A stretch of DNA of 64,000 nt from an uncultured Planktomarina sp. (GCA_943788425.1 CALSQF010000015.1:1-64000); one strand, 5' to 3'. Positions 8,377 to 17,586 are shown, counted from the stretch's first letter. The notes: generated by a model from the letters alone, not told the origin. Translations and numbers: made by a program.

Positions 8377-8826
8377 TTAGCGGATATTGATTTCAACACT
8401 CTCCGCCAAAGTATTTGCTATAAAGCAATAGCGATGCGCTCGGTCTTGCATCTGAGCTAAGTCCTCATCTTTCACAGCAAAGCCCGTATCAAAGCGCACC
8501 ACGGGATGCAGATCAATGCGTGTGACCGACATCTGACCTTTGGGATTTTTGCCCAGATGGGCTTCTGCATAGTCATGATAGCTGGCCACCGGCCATCTGG
8601 CTTTGGCAGCCAATGCGAGAAAGGTCATCATGTGACAACTGGACAGGGCAGAGGCCAAAGCTTGCTCGGGATTGGTATGCGCCGGATCACCGCCCCAATC
8701 TGGAGCTGAATCCACGTCAATTTCATGCAATCGGTTCATTTGAACGATGTGAGAATTTGAGTAAGTGCCTGTGGCGAACACGGGCGTTGTGCGCTGCCAA
8801 TGAAGCTCAATAGAAAGATCAGACAT
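8377..8826 (-). CDS. OsmC-family peroxidase-like protein
   Basis: Cytoplasmic thiol protein of the OsmC/Ohr fold, members of which reduce organic hydroperoxides. The two conserved cysteines are visible in LSSCHMMTFL and HRYCFIANTL. The pattern GGDPAHTNPEQALASALSSC is characteristic of the YhfA/OsmC-like branch. The start at 8826 (MSDLSIELHWQ) gives 149 residues, the normal length; a longer reading begins in unconserved sequence. It lies 70 bases downstream of the DmdA-like gene in the same direction, so it may be part of that transcript. Confidence 0.85.
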   Translation of the reverse strand: MSDLSIELHWQRTTPVFATGTYSNSHIVQMNRLHEIDVDSAPDWGGDPAHTNPEQALASALSSCHMMTFLALAAKARWPVASYHDYAEAHLGKNPKGQMSVTRIDLHPVVRFDTGFAVKDEDLAQMQDRAHRYCFIANTLAESVEINIR

Positions 8827-8896
8827 AGGGATTCCAATTATAGGAAGGAGAGATGGGCGGCCTTCCGTGTCGCGCAAGGACAGGCCGCCAGGTTTG

Positions 8897-10039
8897 TTAT
8901 GCGGCTGCGATCTGCTTTTTGGGATCATAAAATGGCCGCTCAACCACAGTGGCTTTGACCATTCCAGTGTGGATTAAAACCTCGACTTCCGCTCCCAAAA
9001 TGGCCGCATCGGTGGCAACCATGGCCAGCGCTATGTTTTGCTTTAAGCGTGGTGAATAAACTGCGGAGGTCACTTTTCCGATGGTTGCGCCATCTTGTTG
9101 GATGCCCCAGAAGGTGGTGTTCGGGCCGGTAAGCGGGGCGCAGTCGAGGACCAGCCCGACCTGTTTGCGTTTCGGGCCGTCGTGCTTGATCTGGCGCAGC
9201 GCAGCTTTGCCGATGAATTCTGCATCCATGTCGAGGTTAACGAGGCGATCAAAGCCCAGCTCGAAGGGGTTTGTCTCAATATCCGCATCCGCATGGTAGG
9301 AGAGCATCCCACCTTCAATCCGCCTGATCGAAGAAGTATGACCGGGCTTCAACCCATGTGGCGCGCCCGCAGTCATGATCAATTCCCAAAGCTGATCGCC
9401 TTTTGACCCATCGCGCAGATAGAGCTCATATCCCAATTCGCTGGACCAGCCTGTGCGTGACACGACGAGGGGGATTCCCTCCAATTCCAGCTCGCGCAGC
9501 CAGTAGTATTTTAGATCTGCAATGCTGTCTCCGAAGAGCGCTTGCATAATCAGGCCTGAGTTCGGACCCTGAAGTTGCAGCGGTGAAACATCCGGTTCTT
9601 TGATTTTCACATTGAGGCCGGAATGCACCGCCACGCCCTGTGCCCATAGTAAAATATCGCTGTCCGCTAGGGAAATCCAAAAATGATTTTCTGCCAAACG
9701 CAGCAGTATCGGATCGTTCAAAATGCCACCATCGGCATTGGTGATCAGAATATATTTGCACTGGCCAACGGCCATCGTGGATAGATCGCGGCATGTCAGC
9801 ATCTGTGTGAATTTTGCGGCGTCCAGTCCGGTGATTTCGACCTGGCGTTCCACGGCAACATCACAAAGGATTGCTTGATCCACAAGGTTCCAGAAATTTT
9901 GTTCAGGATCGCCAAAATCACGCGGGATATACATGTGATTATAGACCGAAAAAGCCTCAGCACCCCATCGGACGGTCGCGTCAAAATAAGGGGATTTGCG
10001 GATCTGAGTTCCGAAGCCAAAATCATCTGCCTGTTTCAT
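8897..10039 (-). CDS. DmdA-like aminomethyltransferase (GcvT fold), candidate DMSP demethylase
   Basis: Tetrahydrofolate-dependent methyltransferase of the glycine-cleavage T-protein family, 380 residues. ATG 10039 has AGAGGG upstream. From memory, blocks match DmdA better than GcvT: VYNHMYIP, CDVAVERQVEI, RDLSTMAVGQCKY, GGILNDPILLRL, SLADSDILLW, EPDVSPLQLQGPNS and IRRIEGGMLSY. DmdA moves a methyl group from dimethylsulfoniopropionate to tetrahydrofolate. The region DmdA usually writes as SKQGGYEIY is here SSELGYELY, so this could be a divergent clade or a paralogue with another methylated substrate. An Lrp-family regulator lies directly upstream and an OsmC gene downstream. The family call is firm; the DMSP call is tentative. 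Confidence 0.7.
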   Translation of the reverse strand: MKQADDFGFGTQIRKSPYFDATVRWGAEAFSVYNHMYIPRDFGDPEQNFWNLVDQAILCDVAVERQVEITGLDAAKFTQMLTCRDLSTMAVGQCKYILITNADGGILNDPILLRLAENHFWISLADSDILLWAQGVAVHSGLNVKIKEPDVSPLQLQGPNSGLIMQALFGDSIADLKYYWLRELELEGIPLVVSRTGWSSELGYELYLRDGSKGDQLWELIMTAGAPHGLKPGHTSSIRRIEGGMLSYHADADIETNPFELGFDRLVNLDMDAEFIGKAALRQIKHDGPKRKQVGLVLDCAPLTGPNTTFWGIQQDGATIGKVTSAVYSPRLKQNIALAMVATDAAILGAEVEVLIHTGMVKATVVERPFYDPKKQIAAA

Positions 10040-10203
10040 TTTGCGCCCTCTTTGCTGCTGGCCAATCTGGCCAAGGAAAACTGAATTCTGGCCCATACTT
10101 AACTTGATCGTGTCGCAATCATGGTCCGATTACTGGCAAGAAAGCGGCCGACTGGACTGATTTACTGGGCAAGTTTAGCCTGTTTGGTCTTTTCCCCGTG
10201 ATT

Positions 10204-10689
10204 TTAAGATGTTGTGGTGAGTTTTGCGAGATTTGGATGGGAGCTTTTGACTTGGCGAGTCGCGATGTAAGTCATATAGCGCTCAATCGCGAGATCCGCT
10301 GACAACATCTCTTCCATGAGGCGTTGGAACGCGGCCAAATTGGGCGTTACCACCGTCATCACATAGTCCATGCCACCGCCGGTCGCGATGCATTGGGTCA
10401 CTTCGTCTAAGTTGCGAATGTGCAGCTCAAAGCGTTCGAATTCGATTTTTCGGTGTGAGCTCATCGCCACGGTGACCACAACCTGTGTGAAATCTATGAT
10501 GCGCTCCAGGGCGATATCCGCGTGAAAGCCACGAAGAATCCCCGCGGACTTCAAGCGATCAAGCCGTGCCCAGCACGGTGTCGGCGAGAGGTTAACCAGC
10601 TCTGCGAGACGCGTCTTGCTCAGGTGTCCATGCTGTTGAACGGCACTTAATATGCGAATATCCGTAGCATCGAGCCCCAATTTCTTCAT
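10204..10689 (-). CDS. Lrp/AsnC-family transcriptional regulator
   Basis: DNA-binding regulator with an N-terminal AsnC helix-turn-helix (ATDIRILSAVQQHGHLSKTR, then LAELVNLSPTPCWARLDRL) and a C-terminal RAM ligand-binding domain (GGGMDYVMTVVTPNLAAFQR). At 161 residues from ATG 10689 it has normal length; a start 33 bases further out is also open. It lies 164 bases upstream of the DmdA-like gene in the same direction and is a likely local regulator of it. A 19-base palindrome at 10749-10767, upstream of its own start, could be an autoregulatory site. Confidence 0.88.
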   Translation of the reverse strand: MKKLGLDATDIRILSAVQQHGHLSKTRLAELVNLSPTPCWARLDRLKSAGILRGFHADIALERIIDFTQVVVTVAMSSHRKIEFERFELHIRNLDEVTQCIATGGGMDYVMTVVTPNLAAFQRLMEEMLSADLAIERYMTYIATRQVKSSHPNLAKLTTTS

Positions 10690-10748
10690 ATGTATCCGTC
10701 TTTCATGAAACCGTTTACGCACATGTCATAACCCATATATTAGAGTTT

Positions 10749-10767
10749 TCTAGGTCTGGATCCTAGA
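10749..10767. promoter_or_regulatory. Palindrome upstream of the Lrp-family gene
   Basis: TCTAGGTCTGGATCCTAGA has 6-bp perfect arms (TCTAGG, CCTAGA) around a 7-base centre, 60 bases upstream of the regulator's start codon. Lrp/AsnC proteins bind such short palindromes and commonly autoregulate. A separate 14-base palindrome centred on GGCGCC lies at 10780-10793. Binding is inferred only. Confidence 0.3.
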
Positions 10768-10936
10768 CATATAATTGTCCGCAGGCGCCTGCGCAAAAGC
10801 CAACAGCACGGTTTGGCCACAAAACCCTCAGGTCACAGTTTACGCCCCTGAAATGGGTGAAAAAACGGCTCGCCGAAGGAACCCGTCATGCGCAGTCACG
10901 CAACACCGGCTTGGCGGGTGTCCTTGGCGCGCAAGG

Positions 10937-12061
10937 TTATGTGACCAGCGCGGCCCCTTCGGTCAAAGCGCTCAGCTTGGCGTAAGCGATACTGGGATCG
11001 ACTGTACCAAAGCCTGCGAAGGTCCCAAAGCCGCAGTCACTGCCAGCGATCACCCGTTCATGACCGACAATATCGACAAATCTTTCAATCCGCTGCGCCA
11101 CCAACTCTGGATGCTCGACAAAATTTGTTGTCGTATCGACCACCCCTGGGACCAAAATCTTTGTATCCGGGATATCAGCCTTGCGGTCGCGAAAAACGGT
11201 CCACTCATGCCCGTGGCGTGGGTTTGAGGTTTCAAATAACACATAGCGCGCTTTGGCGGACATCAGCGTGTCAAACATTTTCGACATCGGAATATCACAG
11301 ATATGTGGCCCTTCATAATTGCCCCAGCAAATATGAATTCTCACACGGTCTTCGGGCACATTCGACAGCGCATGGTTCAGCGCCTCCACATGAGTGGCGG
11401 CAACCTTCAGAAATTCGTCATCGCTCATGTCGGTGAAGAGCATGTGCCGGGAGAGCGCAAGATCCGGACAATCCAATTGCAGGTCAAGGCCGGCAGCTAT
11501 GATGGTTTCATATTCCTGCTTCATCGCATCCGCCAAAGCGGCGAGGTAAGCCTCGCGATTTGGATAGTAGCCATTTTGCAAGAATAAGGATATCACACCG
11601 GGGCTGGCGGCATTCATAAAGCCGCGCTCGATCCCCTGTGCGGCCATCGCAGATTTGAGATTGGCGATATCCTTCCCCAATTCACCTTGTCCTTTTGATG
11701 TGACCTCACCCACGCACATGGGGCGCGCATAAGTGGGGGTGCCGCCGCCATCGGCCAAGCGCTTGAGAAAGCTCGGAAACATCGCCAAATCTGCTGGTGC
11801 ATTGCGGTCACTGTCGCCTGCAAACCCTGTGTAGCGGTCTTTGACATAGGTGGCATAGGAGATCTTGGATGTCTCACCATCACTCACGATGTCGATTCCA
11901 ACCTCTTTCTGCCGGGTCACGGTCTCAGCGACAGCAGCGGACATGGTCTTGTCGAACTCTGCTTGATCATAAGAGGTTTCATTTTCACGCGCAAAGATGA
12001 AATCGACAACCTCCTGTGTTCGGGGCAATGATCCGGTATGCGTGGTCAATACTTTAGACAT
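10937..12061 (-). CDS. Cobalamin-independent methionine synthase (MetE C-terminal) family protein
   Basis: Zinc-dependent methyl- or alkyl-transferase of the MetE catalytic-domain family, 374 residues, about half of full MetE and lacking its N-terminal domain. It begins MSKVLTTHTGSLPRTQEVVD. All zinc ligands of the family are visible: His and Cys in HICWGNYEG, Glu in LFETSNPRHG and Cys in SDCGFGT. The start at 12061 overlaps the upstream hydrolase stop. It is the last gene of the long leftward catabolic operon, so a role in demethylating the substrate or recycling a methyl group is more likely than methionine synthesis. Related short MetE-like proteins include enzymes acting on non-methionine thiols. 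Confidence 0.8.
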   Translation of the reverse strand: MSKVLTTHTGSLPRTQEVVDFIFARENETSYDQAEFDKTMSAAVAETVTRQKEVGIDIVSDGETSKISYATYVKDRYTGFAGDSDRNAPADLAMFPSFLKRLADGGGTPTYARPMCVGEVTSKGQGELGKDIANLKSAMAAQGIERGFMNAASPGVISLFLQNGYYPNREAYLAALADAMKQEYETIIAAGLDLQLDCPDLALSRHMLFTDMSDDEFLKVAATHVEALNHALSNVPEDRVRIHICWGNYEGPHICDIPMSKMFDTLMSAKARYVLFETSNPRHGHEWTVFRDRKADIPDTKILVPGVVDTTTNFVEHPELVAQRIERFVDIVGHERVIAGSDCGFGTFAGFGTVDPSIAYAKLSALTEGAALVT

Positions 12062-12794
12062 GTTCAATCTCCTTAGGGGGCAGGGGTGGGGCGTTTGTAG
12101 CACCATCGAGCCAGATGCGCAGCGCGGTGGTGGTGGCCTCGGGCTGTTCAAGTGTCGGCAAATGGCCAGCCCCATCAATAACTTCAAGCTGTGCCCCAGG
12201 AATGAGCTGGGCCAACAACACATGTCGATCGAGCGGACATAATCGATCCTCTTTGCCGCAAAGGATCAGGCTTGGCACATTCACCAGCTTTAGATTGTCT
12301 TGTTGGTCTGGGCGGGTGGCTAGCGCTTCAGATTGGTTGAGGAAGACCTCGGGGCCAAGGTCCATGGCCATGGTCATGCAGAGATCTAAAATATCGTCCT
12401 TATGGGCGCTATCTGTCAGGTAATTTGGTTTCATCTCATCGCGCAGAACTGCACGCAGATGGCCTTGGCGTACCTGCGCCTTTTGATGCTCTCGATTGGC
12501 GCTTACGGCTGGGTCTTCTGCTTTGGGGTTTGTGGCCATCAAGGCGAGATGAGTCACGCGTTCAGGTGCATGGCGCATGATCTCCATCGCGACGATCCCC
12601 CCCATCGACAGCCCTGCGAGCGCAAATTGCGGCGGCGCAGATTTCAAGACCGAATGCGCCATGCCGGCGATTGTATTGGTGCCCGTTAAGGGGGGCACCA
12701 AAACCGCTCGGCCGGCAGAAAGCGCAGCTATCTGCGGCGCAAAAAGCCGCGCATCGCACATCATACCGGGCAAAAGAACGAGAGAGCCAGCCAA
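12054..12794 (-). CDS. Alpha/beta hydrolase
   Basis: Cytoplasmic esterase or lactonase of the alpha/beta hydrolase fold, 246 residues. The oxyanion region is LVLLPGMMCDARLF and the nucleophile elbow is GLSMGG. The acid is probably the Asp of GKEDRLCPLD and the histidine is in DGAGHLPTLEQP, so the catalytic triad is complete. It resembles 3-oxoadipate enol-lactonase-type hydrolases. It lies four bases after the bicupin gene and overlaps the MetE-like gene, so it probably hydrolyses a ring-cleavage or lactone intermediate of the same pathway. Confidence 0.82.
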   Translation of the reverse strand: MAGSLVLLPGMMCDARLFAPQIAALSAGRAVLVPPLTGTNTIAGMAHSVLKSAPPQFALAGLSMGGIVAMEIMRHAPERVTHLALMATNPKAEDPAVSANREHQKAQVRQGHLRAVLRDEMKPNYLTDSAHKDDILDLCMTMAMDLGPEVFLNQSEALATRPDQQDNLKLVNVPSLILCGKEDRLCPLDRHVLLAQLIPGAQLEVIDGAGHLPTLEQPEATTTALRIWLDGATNAPPLPPKEIEHV

Positions 12795-12797
12795 GGA

Positions 12798-13763
12798 TCA
12801 AGCCACCCAAGTGGGGCCAGCAGGGTCATCGGTGGCAATGATATGATAGAGCGCGGCTTCCCCCGTCATGGACGGCACTGCGCTATGTGGAAGATGTTCC
12901 GGCACGGACATAGTATCTCCCGGAGCCAGCGTTGTGGCCCCCCCCTCCCAGGCAATCCGCCAGTGGCCTTTGACAGGCATCAAGACGCTTGGCCGATCAT
13001 GTGCATGCGGCTGATCAGTAGCGCAATGGCGGGTAATCAAATCAATCTCAAAACCAGGGCGATCTCGGATCAACCCTTTTTCGCCAATGACTTTGACCGC
13101 GCCGCTGTGTGCCAATGCCACCATATCAAGATAGCGCCGCACATAGCCGCCCACCACCTCCATCGGGGTTGGTACATTGACCTGATTCAATTCTGCTTCA
13201 GTCAAAACCGCCATCGGTGCCACCCCATCTGGGAGGCGCTCACCAGTCTTGGTATCATAGAGTTTGCCATTCTCTCCAAGGATCAGACCATGGTCTTTGG
13301 CATCTTCAATCACATGCGGCGCCCAGATCACGCCGCCGCCGGCGTCATCTCCACCCAAAACGGCCATAATCATCCCATAATCTGTTCCGATATTTTCAAA
13401 GCCTCGGAACATATTGGTGGGGATGTTAACAATATCGCCCTCTTGCAAGATCACCTCACCAGCATCGCCCCGCTCGCCCCAAAAAAAGCGCCAGCGGCCG
13501 GATAAAACAAAGAAAACTTCTGCTGTACGATGATTGTGTAATGAATTTCGACATTTCGGAGGCTGTCCTGCTGCCCCAATGTTGAACCCATGCGGCACAG
13601 CAATATGCACATGTTGGTCAGGTGATTCAGACACCCCTCCGCCAATAATCGTGAAATTTTCTTTTTGATCGCTTCCAGGCGTGTGGGCGTCGATAAAGGC
13701 TGTTTTGCATGGAATGAGATCGCCATAGCGGACAATGCGTTTTTCCATCTCTTCTGGGGTCAT
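12798..13763 (-). CDS. Bicupin protein, gentisate-1,2-dioxygenase-like
   Basis: Two cupin domains in 321 residues. The first holds SLHNHRTAEVFFVLSGRW, with GDIVNIPTNMFRGFENIG, and the second QPHAHDRPSVLMPVKGHW, with PGDTMSVPEHLPHSA. The histidine pairs are suitable metal ligands for Fe(II). Length and two-domain plan resemble gentisate-type ring-cleaving dioxygenases, but bicupins also include isomerases and lyases, so the reaction is inferred. It sits between the hydrolase and a SnoaL-like gene in the catabolic operon, consistent with oxidative cleavage followed by hydrolysis. Confidence 0.72.
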   Translation of the reverse strand: MTPEEMEKRIVRYGDLIPCKTAFIDAHTPGSDQKENFTIIGGGVSESPDQHVHIAVPHGFNIGAAGQPPKCRNSLHNHRTAEVFFVLSGRWRFFWGERGDAGEVILQEGDIVNIPTNMFRGFENIGTDYGMIMAVLGGDDAGGGVIWAPHVIEDAKDHGLILGENGKLYDTKTGERLPDGVAPMAVLTEAELNQVNVPTPMEVVGGYVRRYLDMVALAHSGAVKVIGEKGLIRDRPGFEIDLITRHCATDQPHAHDRPSVLMPVKGHWRIAWEGGATTLAPGDTMSVPEHLPHSAVPSMTGEAALYHIIATDDPAGPTWVA

Positions 13764-13798
13764 CCTATGTTCCTTTTTGCAAGATCCAAAAACGCAGC

Positions 13799-14767
13799 CT
13801 AATGGCCCGCCATCAAAATCTGTTTCCAGATCGCGATTTCGTCATAAAGCGCATATTCACGGCGCAGGCCCCAGGGTCCAAATTCTGCATGACACATACC
13901 AAAGACATGCACAGGCTTGCCTGTGGGCGCTCCAAAGCTGCCCCAGCCCTCATGCAGACCGTCCAGGGACCAACGGATCGCCGCGCGTGGGCTGAGCATG
14001 CCACCTTCCATGCCAATTTGGTGATGAATTTTAAAGTCCGCCTTGGGAAAAGAGGCCCTTAGACCCAGCCAAAAGCCAATGCTGTCATCGCGGCCCAATG
14101 TGGTTTTGCCCCCAGCATAGTCTCCGATGACCGCTCGGTCATAGCATTTGAAAATATGGTTGAAATCTTGGGCCATAATCCGATTGAGAATATCGGCATA
14201 TTTTTGGCCCCATGCGTTATCATTTCCCCGGCCGTGATAGCCTCCGTCCATGTCATTTTCTGGCAGAAAAACCGACTGCGCGGCCTCAGGACCGCCTTCT
14301 TTTTCAATAAGCTGCGCTGCAAATTCTGCTGGATCATATCCCAGTTGGCGCACAATGCCGCCATAGTCGCGCACGAGCCATTCATCATAGATGGTTTCCC
14401 CTTTGGCTGCACAATCAGCAATAACCCGAACGGTCCATGGCTTGCCGGTTGCCTTGCCAAATTGTCCGTCTTGCAAATGGGTCGCTTTGGTAATCAACCT
14501 ATGCGATGACAGGTGGCCATTTTCTGGCGTTTCAGACCAAATCACATCTTCCCCAAAGAGTTGACGATCTGGGAACTCGTGAACCGTTGTCATCGTTGAG
14601 GCTTTCACGCTTTCATTGCCTCTTTGAATGCCCATAGGGCTGCGCACGACGATATCGGGGGCATAATAATGATTGAGGCTTTCAATACCTCTGTCTTCCC
14701 AGATTTGCTTGGTAATGCCGATTATGTAATCGGGAAAATCTTGCCAATTATTCGCATAGGGTTTCAT
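13799..14767 (-). CDS. Two-domain SnoaL-like / NTF2-fold protein (first of three)
   Basis: 322 residues, about twice the length of a single SnoaL-like cyclase. The N-terminal half reads IGITKQIWEDRGIESLNHYY and DIVVRSPMG; the C-terminal half repeats the plan with RAAIRWSLDGLHEGWGSFG and ends with a Trp-rich helix. SnoaL folds bind hydrophobic or cyclic substrates in polyketide cyclases, dehydratases and epoxide hydrolases; no specific reaction can be assigned. The start overlaps the 3' end of the LacI gene by 20 bases, indicating translational coupling. It is more distant from the two other SnoaL-like proteins of the island than they are from each other. Confidence 0.75.
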   Translation of the reverse strand: MKPYANNWQDFPDYIIGITKQIWEDRGIESLNHYYAPDIVVRSPMGIQRGNESVKASTMTTVHEFPDRQLFGEDVIWSETPENGHLSSHRLITKATHLQDGQFGKATGKPWTVRVIADCAAKGETIYDEWLVRDYGGIVRQLGYDPAEFAAQLIEKEGGPEAAQSVFLPENDMDGGYHGRGNDNAWGQKYADILNRIMAQDFNHIFKCYDRAVIGDYAGGKTTLGRDDSIGFWLGLRASFPKADFKIHHQIGMEGGMLSPRAAIRWSLDGLHEGWGSFGAPTGKPVHVFGMCHAEFGPWGLRREYALYDEIAIWKQILMAGH

Positions 14768-15785
14768 TTGTCCATCCTTCTGGAAGTCGCACCGAGCGAC
14801 GAATTATGAGAGGTCCATCCAGCGCGACTCGGCTGGGTGTGCTGTCGGGATCATCAATTTGCCGCAGCAGGGTCTCAACAGTTCTAGCCACCATTTGATT
14901 GACGGGCTGGCGCACAGTCGTCAGATCATAGGCCCGCCAGGCCGCTGTCGGCACATCGTCATAGCCGACTACAGAAACATCATGCGGCACAGATAGACCG
15001 AGTTCAAAGCGCAGCGTATCCATCACCGCAAAGGCCATATGATCATTTGCGACAAAGATCGCATCTGGTGGATCCCCGCGATCAAACATCTCCAGCGTGG
15101 CTTGGCGGGCACTGTCCATATGAAAATTGCCAATCGTGCGCAGATCTATATCGCGCCCGTCCTCTGCGAGCCTTTGACGAAATCCAAATTCGCGGTCACG
15201 CTGCGTCGAGGCCCCCTCCCAACCGGCGATATAGCCAATGCGATTTGGCGCTGTGGCCAATAGAAACTCAGCAACTTTTCGACCGCCTTGAAGATTGTCT
15301 GAGGTGACGGAAGACAAAGATTGCAAATCTTGGCTGCGGTTGAATAAGACCACAGGCACCCCGGCGTTTTGACATCGATCAAGGAGCTGTGAGGAGAGCG
15401 CCACGGAGGCGGCAACAATTCCGTCTACCTGATAGTCTAAGATTTCATCAAGGATTTCATCCAGGTTGTCCGTGGCGGTATTGGCCATGAAAATCAGCAC
15501 ATGATAGCCACGATCTTGCAGCATTGCCGAGAGTTTTTCCAAAGCCTCTGGGTAGAATTGGTTTTCCAAATAGGCCACCACCAAACCAATGATCCGACTT
15601 TTGCCACTGACCATGGCGCGCGCGATGCTATTGGGACGATATCCCAATTTCACCGCTGCTTCCCGAACTTTAAGCGCGGTTTTTGCCGAGGCCGACGCGC
15701 CGGGTGTGAAAACACGGCTGACGGCAGATTGGCTCACCCCAGCCAGGGCGGCGACATCGGCAGAGGTGACTTTAATTTGCGACAT
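14748..15785 (-). CDS. LacI-family transcriptional regulator
   Basis: 345-residue repressor-type protein. The N-terminal LacI helix-turn-helix is SADVAALAGVSQSAVSRVF, the hinge region is LGYRPNSIARAMVSGKSR, and a periplasmic-binding-protein-like effector domain follows (VGYDDVPTAAWRAYDLTTVR, QPVNQMVARTVETLL). ATG 15785 overlaps the SDR stop by one base (TGATG). Being inside the operon it presumably controls, it would be autoregulated. Two matching operator-like palindromes lie in the divergent promoter region at 23329-23400. The effector is probably the imported compound or a derivative. Confidence 0.92.
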   Translation of the reverse strand: MSQIKVTSADVAALAGVSQSAVSRVFTPGASASAKTALKVREAAVKLGYRPNSIARAMVSGKSRIIGLVVAYLENQFYPEALEKLSAMLQDRGYHVLIFMANTATDNLDEILDEILDYQVDGIVAASVALSSQLLDRCQNAGVPVVLFNRSQDLQSLSSVTSDNLQGGRKVAEFLLATAPNRIGYIAGWEGASTQRDREFGFRQRLAEDGRDIDLRTIGNFHMDSARQATLEMFDRGDPPDAIFVANDHMAFAVMDTLRFELGLSVPHDVSVVGYDDVPTAAWRAYDLTTVRQPVNQMVARTVETLLRQIDDPDSTPSRVALDGPLIIRRSVRLPEGWTNETLCE

Positions 15786-16549
15786 CAGTCTGCTGTCCAA
15801 CCTCCATCAATCATCACGGCGGTGCCGGTCACCAACGCCGCAGCGTCTGAGGCCAGATAAACCGCCGCCCCCATGATATCTTTCACGTCCCCAGCACGGC
15901 CCAATTTGATTTTATCTAAAACCCAGGCACGCTTATCTGGATCATCAAAGGTTGGCTGAGTAAGTTCTGTTAAGATGAAGGTGGGGCAAATGGTATTGAT
16001 CCGAATATTATGTGGCCCAAATTCAATCGCCATAGCTTTCGTGAACCCTTCAACGGCGAATTTAGAAGCGCAGTAGACCGCGCGCTCCATGCCGCCGACA
16101 TGGCCCATTTGGCTCGAGATATTGATCAAAGATCCTGGCTGCCCCGCCGCGATTAACCCCTTTGCCACAGCTTGGGACAGGAAATACGCGCCGCGCAAAT
16201 TGACAGTCATCACAGCATCAAAGTCTTCAGCCGTGGTGTCAGTGGCTTTGGAATGGCGGGCCGTTCCGGCGGAATTGATCAAAATGTCAAAGGGACCATG
16301 GCGCTCCACCGCACTTGCTGTGGCCTCTATATCCCCGACATCTAGCGCAAGCACCTCGGCGGTTTGACCGGCATCCCGCAATTGCGCTGCCGTCTCTTCC
16401 AGTTGATCGACGCGCCGTGCGGCCAATGTGACCGCAGCACCGTAATCGGCAAGCGCAACGGCGCAGGCCCGGCCAATGCCGGAAGATGCCCCGGTGATCA
16501 GAGCCCTTTTGCCAGTCAAAAGAAAACTTGGGGTTTGCGGCAAATTCAT
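15785..16549 (-). CDS. SDR-family oxidoreductase
   Basis: 254-residue classical short-chain dehydrogenase. Motifs are TGASSGIGRA (cofactor binding), ILINSAGTAR, ISSQMGHVGG with the catalytic serine, YCASK, and NTICPTFILT; it ends VTGTAVMIDGGWTAD. Acidic or basic selectivity after the second strand (AARRVDQLEE) leaves the cofactor open. It is nested in the operon with overlaps at both ends (four bases with the SnoaL-like gene upstream, one base with lacI). It likely interconverts an alcohol and ketone of the imported substrate. Confidence 0.9.
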   Translation of the reverse strand: MNLPQTPSFLLTGKRALITGASSGIGRACAVALADYGAAVTLAARRVDQLEETAAQLRDAGQTAEVLALDVGDIEATASAVERHGPFDILINSAGTARHSKATDTTAEDFDAVMTVNLRGAYFLSQAVAKGLIAAGQPGSLINISSQMGHVGGMERAVYCASKFAVEGFTKAMAIEFGPHNIRINTICPTFILTELTQPTFDDPDKRAWVLDKIKLGRAGDVKDIMGAAVYLASDAAALVTGTAVMIDGGWTAD

Positions 16550-17586
16550 GACGGCATTCCATTGTTAAGGCTGATGGATCCACCGGGCTTGGCTTTGTTG
16601 AATTCCGCGAGCCGTGCGAAGACATCAATTCCGACCTGGCGGTAAATATCCAGCAAATCGACCAAGACCCAATTTTCTCGAATAAGCCCGTTTTCCACAC
16701 GCCAAAAATCTAAACTGCGCATCAGTACTTCCTGGCCCAGCGGCGGCAAGCCCATCCAACCATCGCCGCTGAGGGTCAGGCGCATATTCGGCCAGCCGGT
16801 TTCACAGACATACTCGCCTTCACCGATCCAATGCGACATCAAATCGCCCATCGCATCAAGCTTTCGGTCTGGCATGCCGCGCAGGAAAGGAATTTGATGC
16901 CAATGCCGGAAGCCAGCAATGCCGCGTCCTGTGCCTATGCCCGTTGGTCCGTACCAGTTGAAACGCGGATGCCAATGGGTCTCAAGCTGCATGATCTCTG
17001 GGCCACCCTCAGCAGGGTGACGGCATAGATCGGTCAGCATCGAGACAACACGTTCCATCGCCGCGTCGCCATTGCCGGACAGGCGCAACCCGTCTTGGGT
17101 CATCGGCGCTGGGGTGCACAGAAACGCCCCAAGCTGCGGCGCCATGGGCCAGGCGTTTGCCTGCGCCATGACTTCCGGAATGTCCCAGATCGCCTGCATT
17201 TCGGTGACCTTCCCCTCTTCGAGGCGGTAAAATTCGTGAAAGCGCATATGGGTGAGATGGCCCGTTGGCGGTATACCAAGCCAGGGCGCTAGAAAGCTGC
17301 CCATATAATTGCCCATTATGCCGACCCAGTCTTGCCCCTGCGGTGTTGTGCCTGCCATCGTGATCATCTCGCGCCGTTCCAAATCAGGAAGAGCGGCGAA
17401 GAGCGGCGCATAGGCCGTTTCGTACAGCGCTTCAGGGCCGCACAGCATCCCGAAGGGGTGACATAACTGAATATTGGCTGTCTGCGAAAACACATTCTTG
17501 AGGCTGGACCGGACCGGGGCTTCAGCGAAATTGGCCATTGCCAATTGAAGAGGCGCAAGGCAGGCTTTCGCCGCGGCAGGGGTCAT
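16546..17586 (-). CDS. Two-domain SnoaL-like / NTF2-fold protein (second of three)
   Basis: 346 residues from ATG 17586, which overlaps the upstream dehydrogenase stop (ATGA). The N-terminal half has [20 protein letters not shown], a typical SnoaL-like core, and the C-terminal half repeats it with [20 protein letters not shown] and [19 protein letters not shown]. It is clearly paralogous to the divergent protein at 23413-24441, which has WWGPAGIGA and ENWIFIDLLHFWKGLGVDI at the same places. A longer reading starting at 17682 would overlap the dehydrogenase gene with unconserved sequence and was rejected. The reaction is unknown; ester cyclase, dehydratase or isomerase are options. Confidence 0.78.
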   Translation of the reverse strand: MTPAAAKACLAPLQLAMANFAEAPVRSSLKNVFSQTANIQLCHPFGMLCGPEALYETAYAPLFAALPDLERREMITMAGTTPQGQDWVGIMGNYMGSFLAPWLGIPPTGHLTHMRFHEFYRLEEGKVTEMQAIWDIPEVMAQANAWPMAPQLGAFLCTPAPMTQDGLRLSGNGDAAMERVVSMLTDLCRHPAEGGPEIMQLETHWHPRFNWYGPTGIGTGRGIAGFRHWHQIPFLRGMPDRKLDAMGDLMSHWIGEGEYVCETGWPNMRLTLSGDGWMGLPPLGQEVLMRSLDFWRVENGLIRENWVLVDLLDIYRQVGIDVFARLAEFNKAKPGGSISLNNGMPS

